In this document: piece by piece, positions 8,158 through 13,472 of the stretch
Numbering within the stretch: position 1 is the first letter of the stretch
Layout of the letters: every line of letters begins with the position of its first letter
Assembly: GCA_026983935.1 (NCBI GenBank)
Contig: JALSTC010000376.1
Span: 1 to 13,472, forward strand
DNA length: 13,472 nt
DNA from: Ardenticatenia bacterium
GTDB taxonomy: Bacteria > Chloroflexota > Anaerolineae > Aggregatilineales > Ch27
Reading direction: 5' to 3'
Notes under the pieces: generated by a model
The model's input: the letters and a program-made list of their open reading frames with translations, nothing else
Told to the model about the DNA's origin: nothing
Databases searched by the model: none
Made by a program: the position numbers and the translations under genes

Positions 8158-9027
8158 TCATGCGACGCCGTTTAACGCCTCCCGACAGAAGGCCGCCGAT
8201 TCGGCCAGATTGCGGCGCATTTTCGCCTCATCCACCGCTTCCAGCGTCTGCGGATTGAGTTCCAGCACAATATGTCCGTCGAAGCCATCGGCGGCCACCT
8301 GCCGCAGCAGCGCCGCCAGATCGAGTTCGCCCCTGTGGGGAAGTTGATGCTCTTTGCCATCCCGGAAGTTGCTCAGGTGAATATGACGGATGCGCGAATT
8401 CCCGGCGCGGTAGGCGGTCAGCGGATCAATGCCGTGTGTGGCCCAATGCGTGGTATCCATCGTCAGATAGTCGTGCACCTGCGGCCACTGCTCCAGCGTG
8501 TTCCACCAGATCAGCTTCTTCTGATCCAGCGCCGGCAGCAGACGCTTGAGCCGGTTGCTCAGGATCGGCATGTTCTCCACGCAGACCTTGACCGACGTCC
8601 CGGTCTGGAATCGGGCCAGCCCGCCGTCTGCCATCCAGCGGCGGATGGCCCCGCTGTGCGGCCATGCGGGTAAATGCCACATACGCGGCCCGTAGAGCAC
8701 CAGCGCCCGCCCGATGCGGCCCGGCAGGTGGACGACCACATGCCCGGCACCGATCTGTTCGGCCAGTGCAACCGTCTGTTTGATGACCGCCACAGGCTCC
8801 ATCTCCCAACCGGGCAGGGGGCGGCCCAGAAACGGCGCGTGCAGGCTGCGCACCGGGATGCCGTATGTGTCCATCAGGCGGCGCAGATTGTCCGGCTGGC
8901 GGGTATCCAGCCGCGAATCGCACATAATCTCCATGCCGTCAAACCCGTATTCCGCCGCCAGTGCGAAACAGCGATCCAGGCTGTAGAGATACAGTGAGCC
9001 GGTCGAAAAGGTCAGGCAAGGAGCCAT
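8158..9027 (-). CDS. Sugar phosphate isomerase/epimerase-like TIM-barrel protein
   Basis: Cytosolic protein of 289 residues with the xylose isomerase-like / AP endonuclease 2 TIM-barrel fold. Family members use a divalent metal to interconvert sugars or related polyols, or cleave DNA. Visible motifs: GFDGMEIMCD (about 28-37), SLHAPF (His63), HVVVHLPGR (His100), CVENMP (Glu151), MDTTHWATHG (Asp191, His194), RHIHLSN (His217) and IVLELNP (Glu256). Glu151, Asp191, His217 and Glu256 fit the usual metal-ligand positions. The substrate is not predictable. I chose the ATG at 9027, 11 bases after AGGAG; an ATG at 9036 is only 2 bases from that site, and longer starts add a sequence without homology-like features. 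It is the last gene of the minus-strand block and lies 136 bases after the zinc-ribbon gene, so co-transcription is possible but not shown. Confidence 0.82.
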   Translation of the reverse strand: MAPCLTFSTGSLYLYSLDRCFALAAEYGFDGMEIMCDSRLDTRQPDNLRRLMDTYGIPVRSLHAPFLGRPLPGWEMEPVAVIKQTVALAEQIGAGHVVVHLPGRIGRALVLYGPRMWHLPAWPHSGAIRRWMADGGLARFQTGTSVKVCVENMPILSNRLKRLLPALDQKKLIWWNTLEQWPQVHDYLTMDTTHWATHGIDPLTAYRAGNSRIRHIHLSNFRDGKEHQLPHRGELDLAALLRQVAADGFDGHIVLELNPQTLEAVDEAKMRRNLAESAAFCREALNGVA

Positions 9028-9163
9028 TTGTCGCATCTCTCCTGAAAATAAAAACAGTACCTGCATCCGATCATGTCTGCCGCAGCGCGCCTGTTCCTGA
9101 CGGCTGCACTGCGCTTTCGCGGTGAACCTGATCATTTACCGATATACAGGCGGCGAAACCCCC

Positions 9164-9421
9164 CTACTTCGCCCGTACCTCTGTCGTGCGGATCAGCAGA
9201 TGGCCGCAGTTCACACAGGTTACCGTCCAGCCGGCCTTGCCGCCTTTTGTCCACGCGCCCAGCCGCAAATAGTCGCTTTTGCACTCCGGGCAGAGGCGGT
9301 AGCGGCGCAGTATCTTCTTTTCGGCAGCGGCCCGCCGTGCTTCCAGGTAATCCAGCAGATCACCGGGCGCGGCGTCTGGGCCGGGCGTGCCCTTCCCAAA
9401 TAATCGGCGCAGGAAACCCAT
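9164..9421 (-). CDS. Small zinc-ribbon protein
   Basis: Basic protein of 85 residues with a short amphipathic N-terminus (GFLRRLFGK), a helical middle (LLDYLEARRAAAEKKILRRYR) and a zinc ribbon formed by CPEC (Cys44, Cys47) and CVNC (Cys69, Cys72). Such ribbons bind structural zinc and often contact nucleic acid or protein partners; the role here is unknown. The start is well supported: GGAGGTGA lies 8 bases upstream, and its TGA is the stop codon of the preceding M15-like gene. Only 5 bases separate that stop from this ATG, which suggests translational coupling. Confidence 0.75.
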   Translation of the reverse strand: MGFLRRLFGKGTPGPDAAPGDLLDYLEARRAAAEKKILRRYRLCPECKSDYLRLGAWTKGGKAGWTVTCVNCGHLLIRTTEVRAK

Positions 9422-9426
9422 TTACT

Positions 9427-9434
9427 TCACCTCC
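9427..9434 (-). promoter_or_regulatory. Ribosome binding site overlapping a stop codon
   Basis: On the minus strand GGAGGTGA joins a near-perfect Shine-Dalgarno core to the TGA stop of the M15-like gene. It decides the start of the zinc-ribbon gene at 9421 and lets terminating ribosomes reinitiate there. Confidence 0.7.
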
Positions 9435-10188
9435 CCGGATTGGCGGTTCCGCCGGGCGTTGGCGACGGCACAGGCTGGCCGCGCATATCCTCAAAACCCA
9501 TCTCTCGCATCCATTCACAGATCACAGGGCCGCCGTGCCTGTCCTCGTGCGGAACGCCGTCCGGCTGTGGCAGGCCATCGAAGCCGCGCAAATAACCGAA
9601 TGTCCCGTCAATCTGGGCGCGGGCAGCGGGGGAAAGGTCGCGGTCGCCAATGGCAACGGCATGAATGTGAATCGGCGAACCGGGATAGAGATCATCCGTC
9701 TCACGCAGCCACGCGGCGAAGCCCGCCACCCGCAGCGTATAGACCATCGGCTCGATCTCATCCCACAGCACCTCCCAGTTGATCCGACTGCGCACGGAGA
9801 GATCCACCGCGCCGCCGCCATCATGGGTGCCAAAGCTGGCAGCCACTTCACCGGCATTGTAGCTGCCCTGCGTGATCGCCCGCCGGAAGTCCACATAGCC
9901 ACCCTGTGCGAAGTAGAGCGCCTGCGCATGGTCGAGCATAGCGAGTGTGCGGGCGTTGAACTGTGCCTCACCGATCCACACGCGGGTGTAGTCATCGGGC
10001 GGGCGCTGGCAACCTTCCGGCTCCGCGTATGGCGTCGGCGTGAGTGAGGGGGTTGGCGTGCTTGCCGGCGTCAGCGTGTAGGGCGGCATGGCCACCGCCG
10101 GGGCAAACCTCCCCAGGCTCACCAGCAGCAGCCCCGCCAGCAGCAGTGCCAGCAGATATACCAGACGCCTCTGTCCCCACTTTGCCAT
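9427..10188 (-). CDS. Membrane-anchored or secreted M15-like (DD-peptidase superfamily) protein
   Basis: Predicted extracytoplasmic protein of 253 residues. A basic start (MAKWGQRR) precedes a hydrophobic segment (about 9-26) that could be a signal peptide or anchor. A Thr/Pro stalk (about 36-53, TPASTPTPSLTPTP) follows, then a globular domain. SFGTHDGGGAVDL (His122, Asp129) fits the HxxGxAxD zinc motif of M15 peptidases, and SPIHIHAVAIG (His174, His176) could supply the remaining zinc ligand in place of the classical HvD. I infer a zinc-dependent D,D- or L,D-type cell-wall peptidase, or a non-catalytic relative. I chose the ATG at 10188, one base after the stop of the MFS gene; an in-frame ATG at 10293 would overlap that gene heavily and would bury the signal segment. 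The C-terminus is Pro-rich. The fold call is moderate; coding status is firm. Confidence 0.72.
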   Translation of the reverse strand: MAKWGQRRLVYLLALLLAGLLLVSLGRFAPAVAMPPYTLTPASTPTPSLTPTPYAEPEGCQRPPDDYTRVWIGEAQFNARTLAMLDHAQALYFAQGGYVDFRRAITQGSYNAGEVAASFGTHDGGGAVDLSVRSRINWEVLWDEIEPMVYTLRVAGFAAWLRETDDLYPGSPIHIHAVAIGDRDLSPAARAQIDGTFGYLRGFDGLPQPDGVPHEDRHGGPVICEWMREMGFEDMRGQPVPSPTPGGTANPGR

Positions 10189-10189
10189 C

Positions 10190-11434
10190 TTACGCCCCGG
10201 CCTGCTGAACGTCGGATGTGATCGGAGCATCGGCAGGCATCCAGCGGAAGACCAGCAGCGCTGCCACGAGATACACCACGCCAACGACGGCAAATGTGCC
10301 GCGCAGCGTCAGCCCGACGGCCACCAGCGATCCAGCCATCGGGGCGACGGCCCGCGATGCCGCCAGCACCGAGTTATCCAACCCGTACACCGCGCCTTCC
10401 TCGCCGGGGTGAGAATAGCGAGCCAGCAGCGCGCTGGCCGAGGCCACAATTCCCCCACCTGCCAGACCGGTGATCACCTGGAGCACGATCAACTGCCAGG
10501 CAGCCGTGACAAATGACTGCGGCACATAAAACACAGCCAGGGCCAGCGCGCTGCCAAGCAGCACACGCCGGTGCCCTATCCGGTCACCCAGACGCCCCAG
10601 ATAAACAGTGCTCACCGTCCCCGCGAAGGATGCCAGCCCGGTCATCAGGCCGGTGTACGAACTGGCCCCAGTCCCGCCCGGCAGCAGCGCGGCGACGAAC
10701 AGCGGCGCTACGGGGTTGATCATGTTGCGTCCCAGCCCGCTCATGAACCGGGCGGCGTAAACCAGCGGCACGCCGGGGATCGAGAGCACATGCCGCCATT
10801 CTGCAAACAGGCCACGCCTCTGACCGGGAGCCTGTGCCGGTCGGAAGTGCTCATCCACACCCCACCAGACCAGCACACCCGCTGCTGCCAGCAGGATCGC
10901 AGTCACCACGAACGGCACGCGGTAGCCAAAGGCATCGGCCAGCGTGCCGCCGATCAACGGTCCGACGGCAATGCCGCTCCACAGCGCGACCTGCACGGTT
11001 CCCATTGCAAAACCGGCCCGTTCCCGCGGCGCTTCTGCCGCCACCAGCGCATTTGATGCTGAAACCGTCCCCGTGATCAGCCCCTGCACGGCCCGCAGCA
11101 GGATCAACTGCTCGGCGGTGTGCACGAAGCCCATCAGCAGCAGCAGGACAGCGCCGCCGAAAGTTGCCCGCTCCACCATCAATTTGCGGCCATAGCGATC
11201 GGCCAGTGCGCCCCAGATCGGTGCGGCGATCATCATGGTGAATCCCTGCGCGGAATAGACCAGCCCAGCCAGCAGCTCCGTGCTCAGGCCCGTTGTCGAG
11301 TCCAGCGACTCAACATAGAAGGGCAGGAAGGGGAAAATCAGGGAGAAGCCCGTCGCGGCGGAAAGCTGCGCCAGAAAAATGATCGCCAGCGTGCGCTGCC
11401 AGCCCACCCGCCATCCGGCAAACCGGCGCGTCAT
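10190..11434 (-). CDS. MFS transporter (DHA1-like drug/metabolite exporter)
   Basis: Integral membrane protein of 414 residues with about 12 transmembrane helices, the normal length for the major facilitator superfamily. Motif A is GALADRYGRK (75-84). Arg114 in LLRAVQG matches motif B. GIAVGPLIGG (154-163) matches the antiporter motif C typical of H+-coupled drug exporters, and a weaker second copy of motif A (YLGRLGDRIGHR) starts the second half. This points to proton-driven efflux of small molecules; the substrate cannot be predicted. The start at 11434 has only a weak GGTGA upstream. The gene leads a cluster: its TAA stop is one base from the ATG of the M15-like gene. No adjacent transcriptional regulator of the TetR or MarR type is seen. 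Confidence 0.9.
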   Translation of the reverse strand: MTRRFAGWRVGWQRTLAIIFLAQLSAATGFSLIFPFLPFYVESLDSTTGLSTELLAGLVYSAQGFTMMIAAPIWGALADRYGRKLMVERATFGGAVLLLLMGFVHTAEQLILLRAVQGLITGTVSASNALVAAEAPRERAGFAMGTVQVALWSGIAVGPLIGGTLADAFGYRVPFVVTAILLAAAGVLVWWGVDEHFRPAQAPGQRRGLFAEWRHVLSIPGVPLVYAARFMSGLGRNMINPVAPLFVAALLPGGTGASSYTGLMTGLASFAGTVSTVYLGRLGDRIGHRRVLLGSALALAVFYVPQSFVTAAWQLIVLQVITGLAGGGIVASASALLARYSHPGEEGAVYGLDNSVLAASRAVAPMAGSLVAVGLTLRGTFAVVGVVYLVAALLVFRWMPADAPITSDVQQAGA

Positions 11435-11569
11435 GCGGTCACCACATCATCGGGGGATGTCACCCGGTCAGCATCATCGTTATGGAAGGTGCTCATCTGC
11501 ATGCTACATGCCATCATGAAAACCCACCTGTAATTCAGGCAAAAAGCGGAAACCACCACTGCGCTATTG

Positions 11570-11575
11570 ATTATA
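11570..11575 (-). promoter_or_regulatory. Possible -10 box upstream of the MFS gene
   Basis: A perfect TATAAT on the minus strand lies about 136 bases before the MFS start. The only good -35-like hexamer, TTGACA (11591-11586), is 10 bases away, too close to pair with it. It is listed as a possible -10 only. Confidence 0.25.
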
Positions 11576-11607
11576 ACTGAAGGGCTGTCAATCCGGACAC
11601 CGGAATC

Positions 11608-11630
11608 AAAAAACCCGGCGAGTGGCCGGG
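11608..11630 (-). terminator. Rho-independent terminator after the receiver gene
   Basis: On the minus strand a 6-bp GC stem (CCCGGC/GCCGGG, 11630-11625 and 11619-11614) with a 5-base loop is followed at once by six T (11613-11608). It lies about 40 bases after the receiver stop, so the receiver and the MFS cluster are likely separate transcripts. Confidence 0.8.
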
Positions 11631-11670
11631 AGACGTCATCAAACTGCCAGCAGAGAAATGTCACCTCACC

Positions 11671-12081
11671 TCAAACGTAGCTGCGATGACGGCGCTTGTG
11701 CGCCTCCCGTACGGCAACCAGCAGCCGCCGGGGATGGAAAGGCGTCAGCAGACAGACATCCACACGCGGCCAGGCAGGATGATCGACGGGCAACTGCTGC
11801 CGGGAAACGGCGGTATAGAAGATCACGCCCACCTTATCCAGTCGGCGCTCGGCAGCGATTACTTCCACCACCTCTATGCCAGAGATGCGCGGCATCAGAT
11901 AATTGACCATCGCAATATCCACCGACAGACGGCTTAACATGCTGAGGCCGCGATCACCATTGAGCGCGGTGTAGACATGATGATCATCATGCAGCAGCAC
12001 TGCACGGATCAGATGCAGCATATCCGGCTCATCATCAATGCACAGTATGGTAAGTGGGGGTGGTTTGTCTGCCTGAGTCAC
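11671..12081 (-). CDS. Stand-alone receiver domain lacking the phosphoacceptor Asp
   Basis: Single-domain protein of 136 residues with a CheY-like fold and no output domain. The acidic pair is kept (IDDEPD, Asp16 and Asp17), as is the switch Thr (FYTAVS, Thr90). The phosphoacceptor position, normally Asp before the LMMP-type turn, is Asn60 in MVNYLMPRISG, and the conserved Lys of KPF is Thr113 in LLTPFHP. It therefore belongs with atypical or pseudo-receivers that should not be phosphorylated in the normal way and may signal by binding alone. The plus-strand triplet att at 11902-11904 confirms the Asn codon. Translation starts at GTG (12081) with AAGGA 6 bases upstream. It has its own terminator. 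Partners are unknown; the PIG-L gene lies upstream on the same strand, 264 bases away. Confidence 0.88.
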   Translation of the reverse strand: MTQADKPPPLTILCIDDEPDMLHLIRAVLLHDDHHVYTALNGDRGLSMLSRLSVDIAMVNYLMPRISGIEVVEVIAAERRLDKVGVIFYTAVSRQQLPVDHPAWPRVDVCLLTPFHPRRLLVAVREAHKRRHRSYV

Positions 12082-12345
12082 GGGATTTCCTTATTGATTG
12101 GACATCAACTACACGTGCAGGGACCCTTACAAGAACATCCGCCCCAGAGGTGGTGCAGCCTGCACAACTGCGCCCGGACGAAAAAACGGGGGATGCGCCG
12201 CGTCACAGGTCTGATGATAATCATGTAACCCCTTTACTATATATAACAAAAAACAGCTCTGCCTGCTGTAAAAAAGATGTAAGGATTACGCCGCCCGCCT
12301 CAGAGAGTCGGTTCCCGGCGCGGGCGGCAAATCCACAGCCCATCG
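12082..12345. other. Intergenic region between the PIG-L and receiver genes
   Basis: This 264-bp gap has no convincing gene. On the minus strand it holds a 9-bp inverted repeat (GCCGCCCGC at 12290-12298 with GCGGGCGGC at 12320-12328, 21-base loop), a weak hairpin with a T run, an AT-rich TATATATAGT stretch (12245-12236) and an 11-base inverted repeat ATGATAATCAT (12214-12224). The last two together could be a promoter with an overlapping operator for the receiver gene. Confidence 0.4.
12249..12269 (-). terminator. Possible weak terminator after the PIG-L gene
   Basis: On the minus strand ACAGC and GCTGT (5 bp) enclose a 7-base loop and are followed by a run of T. The stem is short, so the call is tentative; it lies about 77 bases after the PIG-L stop. 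Confidence 0.35.
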
Positions 12346-13152
12346 CTAACGCGCCGCCTCGCCAACGGCAGCCGCTTCGCTTTCCGGTTCAGCACAGCGC
12401 TCCGGCTGGACATACCCTTTGCAGCGTGCCCAGTCCTCATCGCTCTTGAGCGTGATCACCCGGAACGCCTCAGCATACGCCATTTCCTTGCCCTTTGCAC
12501 GTTCAGCCGCCCACTGCCGGATGCGCTCTTCCGGATTCCACTCACCAAGCTGGCTCGTGTGCTCCCGCAGAGCCGCAATTTTGAGATCAATCGTTTCGCT
12601 GATGTCCACCCAGGTATCAGGACTGTCCCAGCTCATCACATAAACTTTGCGCGTCTCGTGTGCTTCCAGCCCTTCGTCTTCCAATTCCTTAAAAAGGGTC
12701 GGCATCCCTGCCGCTGGGAAGACGGCATCCAACGCCGCCGCAGCAGCCGCCCGATGGTCAGGGTGGTTGATGTAGCTGTCTCCCACAAAGAAGGCCGTCG
12801 GATCACCGGTGATCAGCACTTCTGGCCGAAAGCGGCGAATCTCGCGGACAAGCTCGCGGCGAAGGGCAATTGTATTCTCCAGGATGCCATCCTGATGACG
12901 CAAAAAGACAACCTCGTCAACACCGACCATTTTTGCGGCAGCAAGCTGCTCGCGCTCGCGGATGGCAGCCGCTTCGTCCAGGGAAATTGAAGGGTCTTTG
13001 ATACCAACCTGTCCGCTGGTACAGAGCACGTAGCGGGCCGCGGCCCCATCCTGCACCCAGCGAGCCACCGTCCCGGCACAGCCAAATTCAATATCGTCGG
13101 GGTGCGCAACAATGACAAGAACGCGCTCTGGCGTGTAGCGATGTGAACTCAT
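12346..13152 (-). CDS. PIG-L/LmbE-family zinc deacetylase
   Basis: Predicted zinc-dependent hydrolase of 268 residues that removes an acetyl or similar group from an N-acetylated sugar-like substrate, as in MshB, BshB and PIG-L. The N-terminal motif AHPDDIEFGCAG gives His17 and Asp20 as zinc ligands and Asp19 as the likely general base. HPDHR supplies the third zinc ligand (His130 or His133, by family pattern His133). GDPTAFFVGDSYINHPDH is typical of the family. The C-terminus is Glu/Ala-rich and probably disordered. I chose ATG 13152, 8 bases after GAGG, over an in-frame TTG two codons upstream. No bacillithiol or mycothiol pathway gene (glycosyltransferase, ligase) is nearby, so the substrate is open. 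It is divergent from the receiver gene at 13386. Confidence 0.92.
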   Translation of the reverse strand: MSSHRYTPERVLVIVAHPDDIEFGCAGTVARWVQDGAAARYVLCTSGQVGIKDPSISLDEAAAIREREQLAAAKMVGVDEVVFLRHQDGILENTIALRRELVREIRRFRPEVLITGDPTAFFVGDSYINHPDHRAAAAAALDAVFPAAGMPTLFKELEDEGLEAHETRKVYVMSWDSPDTWVDISETIDLKIAALREHTSQLGEWNPEERIRQWAAERAKGKEMAYAEAFRVITLKSDEDWARCKGYVQPERCAEPESEAAAVGEAAR

Positions 13153-13210
13153 TGCCAAATCCTCTCAAAAACGCGTACAATAGGATAAATCAGTTCCAAA
13201 AACATGCGGG

Positions 13211-13219
13211 ATTGTAACA
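13211..13219 (-). promoter_or_regulatory. Extended -10 promoter of the PIG-L gene
   Basis: On the minus strand TGTTACAAT matches an extended -10 (TG, one base, TACAAT) 58 bases before the ATG at 13152. No good -35 is seen, which is acceptable for extended -10 promoters. Confidence 0.4.
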
Positions 13220-13266
13220 CAGCTACACTTTACCAGCAGGCCGATAAGCTCAACTTCTGTACTAAA

Positions 13267-13278
13267 ATCATTAATGAT
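13267..13278. repeat. 12-bp perfect palindrome in the divergent spacer
   Basis: ATCATTAATGAT is a perfect palindrome. Its right half also begins a second inverted repeat, ATGATTC (13274-13280) with GAATCAT (13304-13310). It abuts a possible -35 (TTCACA, 13278-13283) with TAGAAT (13302-13307) 18 bases on, so it could be an operator. No regulator is identified. Confidence 0.4.
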
Positions 13279-13332
13279 TCACAAAAGCTTTAGGTTGGTT
13301 TTAGAATCATAACGGAAGTCAGGCAATTTTTG

Positions 13333-13341
13333 TGTTACACT
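13333..13341 (+). promoter_or_regulatory. Extended -10 promoter of the 3' receiver gene
   Basis: TGTTACACT fits an extended -10 and ends 44 bases before the ATG at 13386. A second candidate for the same gene is TTCACA (13278-13283) with TAGAAT (13302-13307), 18 bases apart. I cannot choose between them. Confidence 0.35.
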
Positions 13342-13385
13342 AACAAAGGCGAATGGCCTCGCTGATCCCCGGAGCGTAGCTTGCT

Positions 13386-13472
13386 ATGAACAAACGGATT
13401 CTGTACATCGAAGATAACCTCTCGAACCGCATGTTGGTGCGTCGCATCCTAGAAGCCGATGGGCTTGAGGTC
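13386..13472 (+). CDS. CheY/DivK-like response regulator (3' partial)
   Basis: Only the first 29 residues are in the window, but they are a clear receiver start: KRILYIEDN supplies the first beta strand and the acidic pocket residues (Glu, Asp), and NRMLVRRILEADGLEV the first helix. The pattern resembles DivK-like receivers in which IEDN is followed by N-x-xLV. The ATG at 13386 has GGAG at 13371-13374 (spacing 11). Whether it keeps the phosphoacceptor Asp or carries an output domain lies beyond the window. It is divergent from the PIG-L gene. Confidence 0.85.
   Translation, partial: MNKRILYIEDNLSNRMLVRRILEADGLEV

Noticed and set aside
9073..10047. 324-codon plus-strand frame opposite the M15-like and zinc-ribbon genes
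   Set aside because: Rich in Arg/Pro/His/Ala with no recognisable motif. The opposite strand has two coupled genes with clear motifs and a strong ribosome binding site.
11570..11591. TTGACA and TATAAT in the same orientation upstream of the MFS gene
   Set aside because: Both hexamers are perfect, but the spacer is only 10 bases, so they cannot form one sigma-70 promoter.
11977..11990. Perfect 14-bp palindrome ATGATGATCATCAT
   Set aside because: It is inside the receiver gene and is explained by the codons for His-Asp-Asp-His-His, so there is no need for an operator.
12290..12328. 9-bp GC-rich inverted repeat after the PIG-L gene as a terminator
   Set aside because: The loop is 21 bases and the T run is more than 10 bases past the stem, so it does not fit an intrinsic terminator.

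Overview
The window reads as an ordinary, gene-dense bacterial chromosome segment with GC-rich coding sequence and short intergenic gaps. The best guess for the source is a Chloroflexota (Anaerolineae-like) bacterium. That rests on gene style only: long PAS/GAF sensor kinases, Pro/Thr-rich exported proteins, an acidic-linker cytochrome lipoprotein and a DivK-like receiver. No rRNA or other marker gene is present to prove it. I see no tRNA, rRNA, CRISPR array, insertion sequence, integrase or prophage module.

Layout. 1-2814 (+) is the 3' part of a multi-sensor PAS/GAF histidine kinase whose start lies outside the window. 2916-3356 (+) is a small protein built from two copies of a domain otherwise familiar from phage-type hypothetical proteins. 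It converges on 3375-4892 (-), an exported bactofilin-like repeat protein with a multi-pass membrane anchor. A 264-bp divergent spacer leads to 5157-6392 (+), an NlpC/P60 cell-wall peptidase with SH3-like regions. 6494-7099 (+) is a monocistronic lipoprotein c-type cytochrome with a near-consensus sigma-70 promoter and a strong intrinsic terminator. 7235-8155 (+) is an RluA/RluD-family pseudouridine synthase, tail-to-tail with a minus-strand block.

The minus-strand block runs, in transcription order, MFS transporter (11434-10190), M15-like peptidase with a Pro/Thr stalk (10188-9427), zinc-ribbon protein (9421-9164) and, after a 136-bp gap, a TIM-barrel sugar isomerase/epimerase-like protein (9027-8158). 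The first three are separated by only 1 and 5 bases and are probably translationally coupled. Upstream lie a single-domain receiver (12081-11671, -) with its own terminator and a PIG-L/LmbE deacetylase (13152-12346, -). An AT-rich divergent spacer then separates these from a CheY/DivK-like receiver (13386 onward, +) that runs off the window.

Themes are envelope biology (cell-wall peptidases, bactofilin-like protein, lipoprotein cytochrome, exporter) and two-component signalling (kinase plus two stand-alone receivers). I found no convincing new multi-gene system. The most unusual items are the receiver that has lost both its phosphoacceptor Asp and its conserved Lys, the internally duplicated PGDY-type protein, and the coupled MFS / M15-like / zinc-ribbon cluster.
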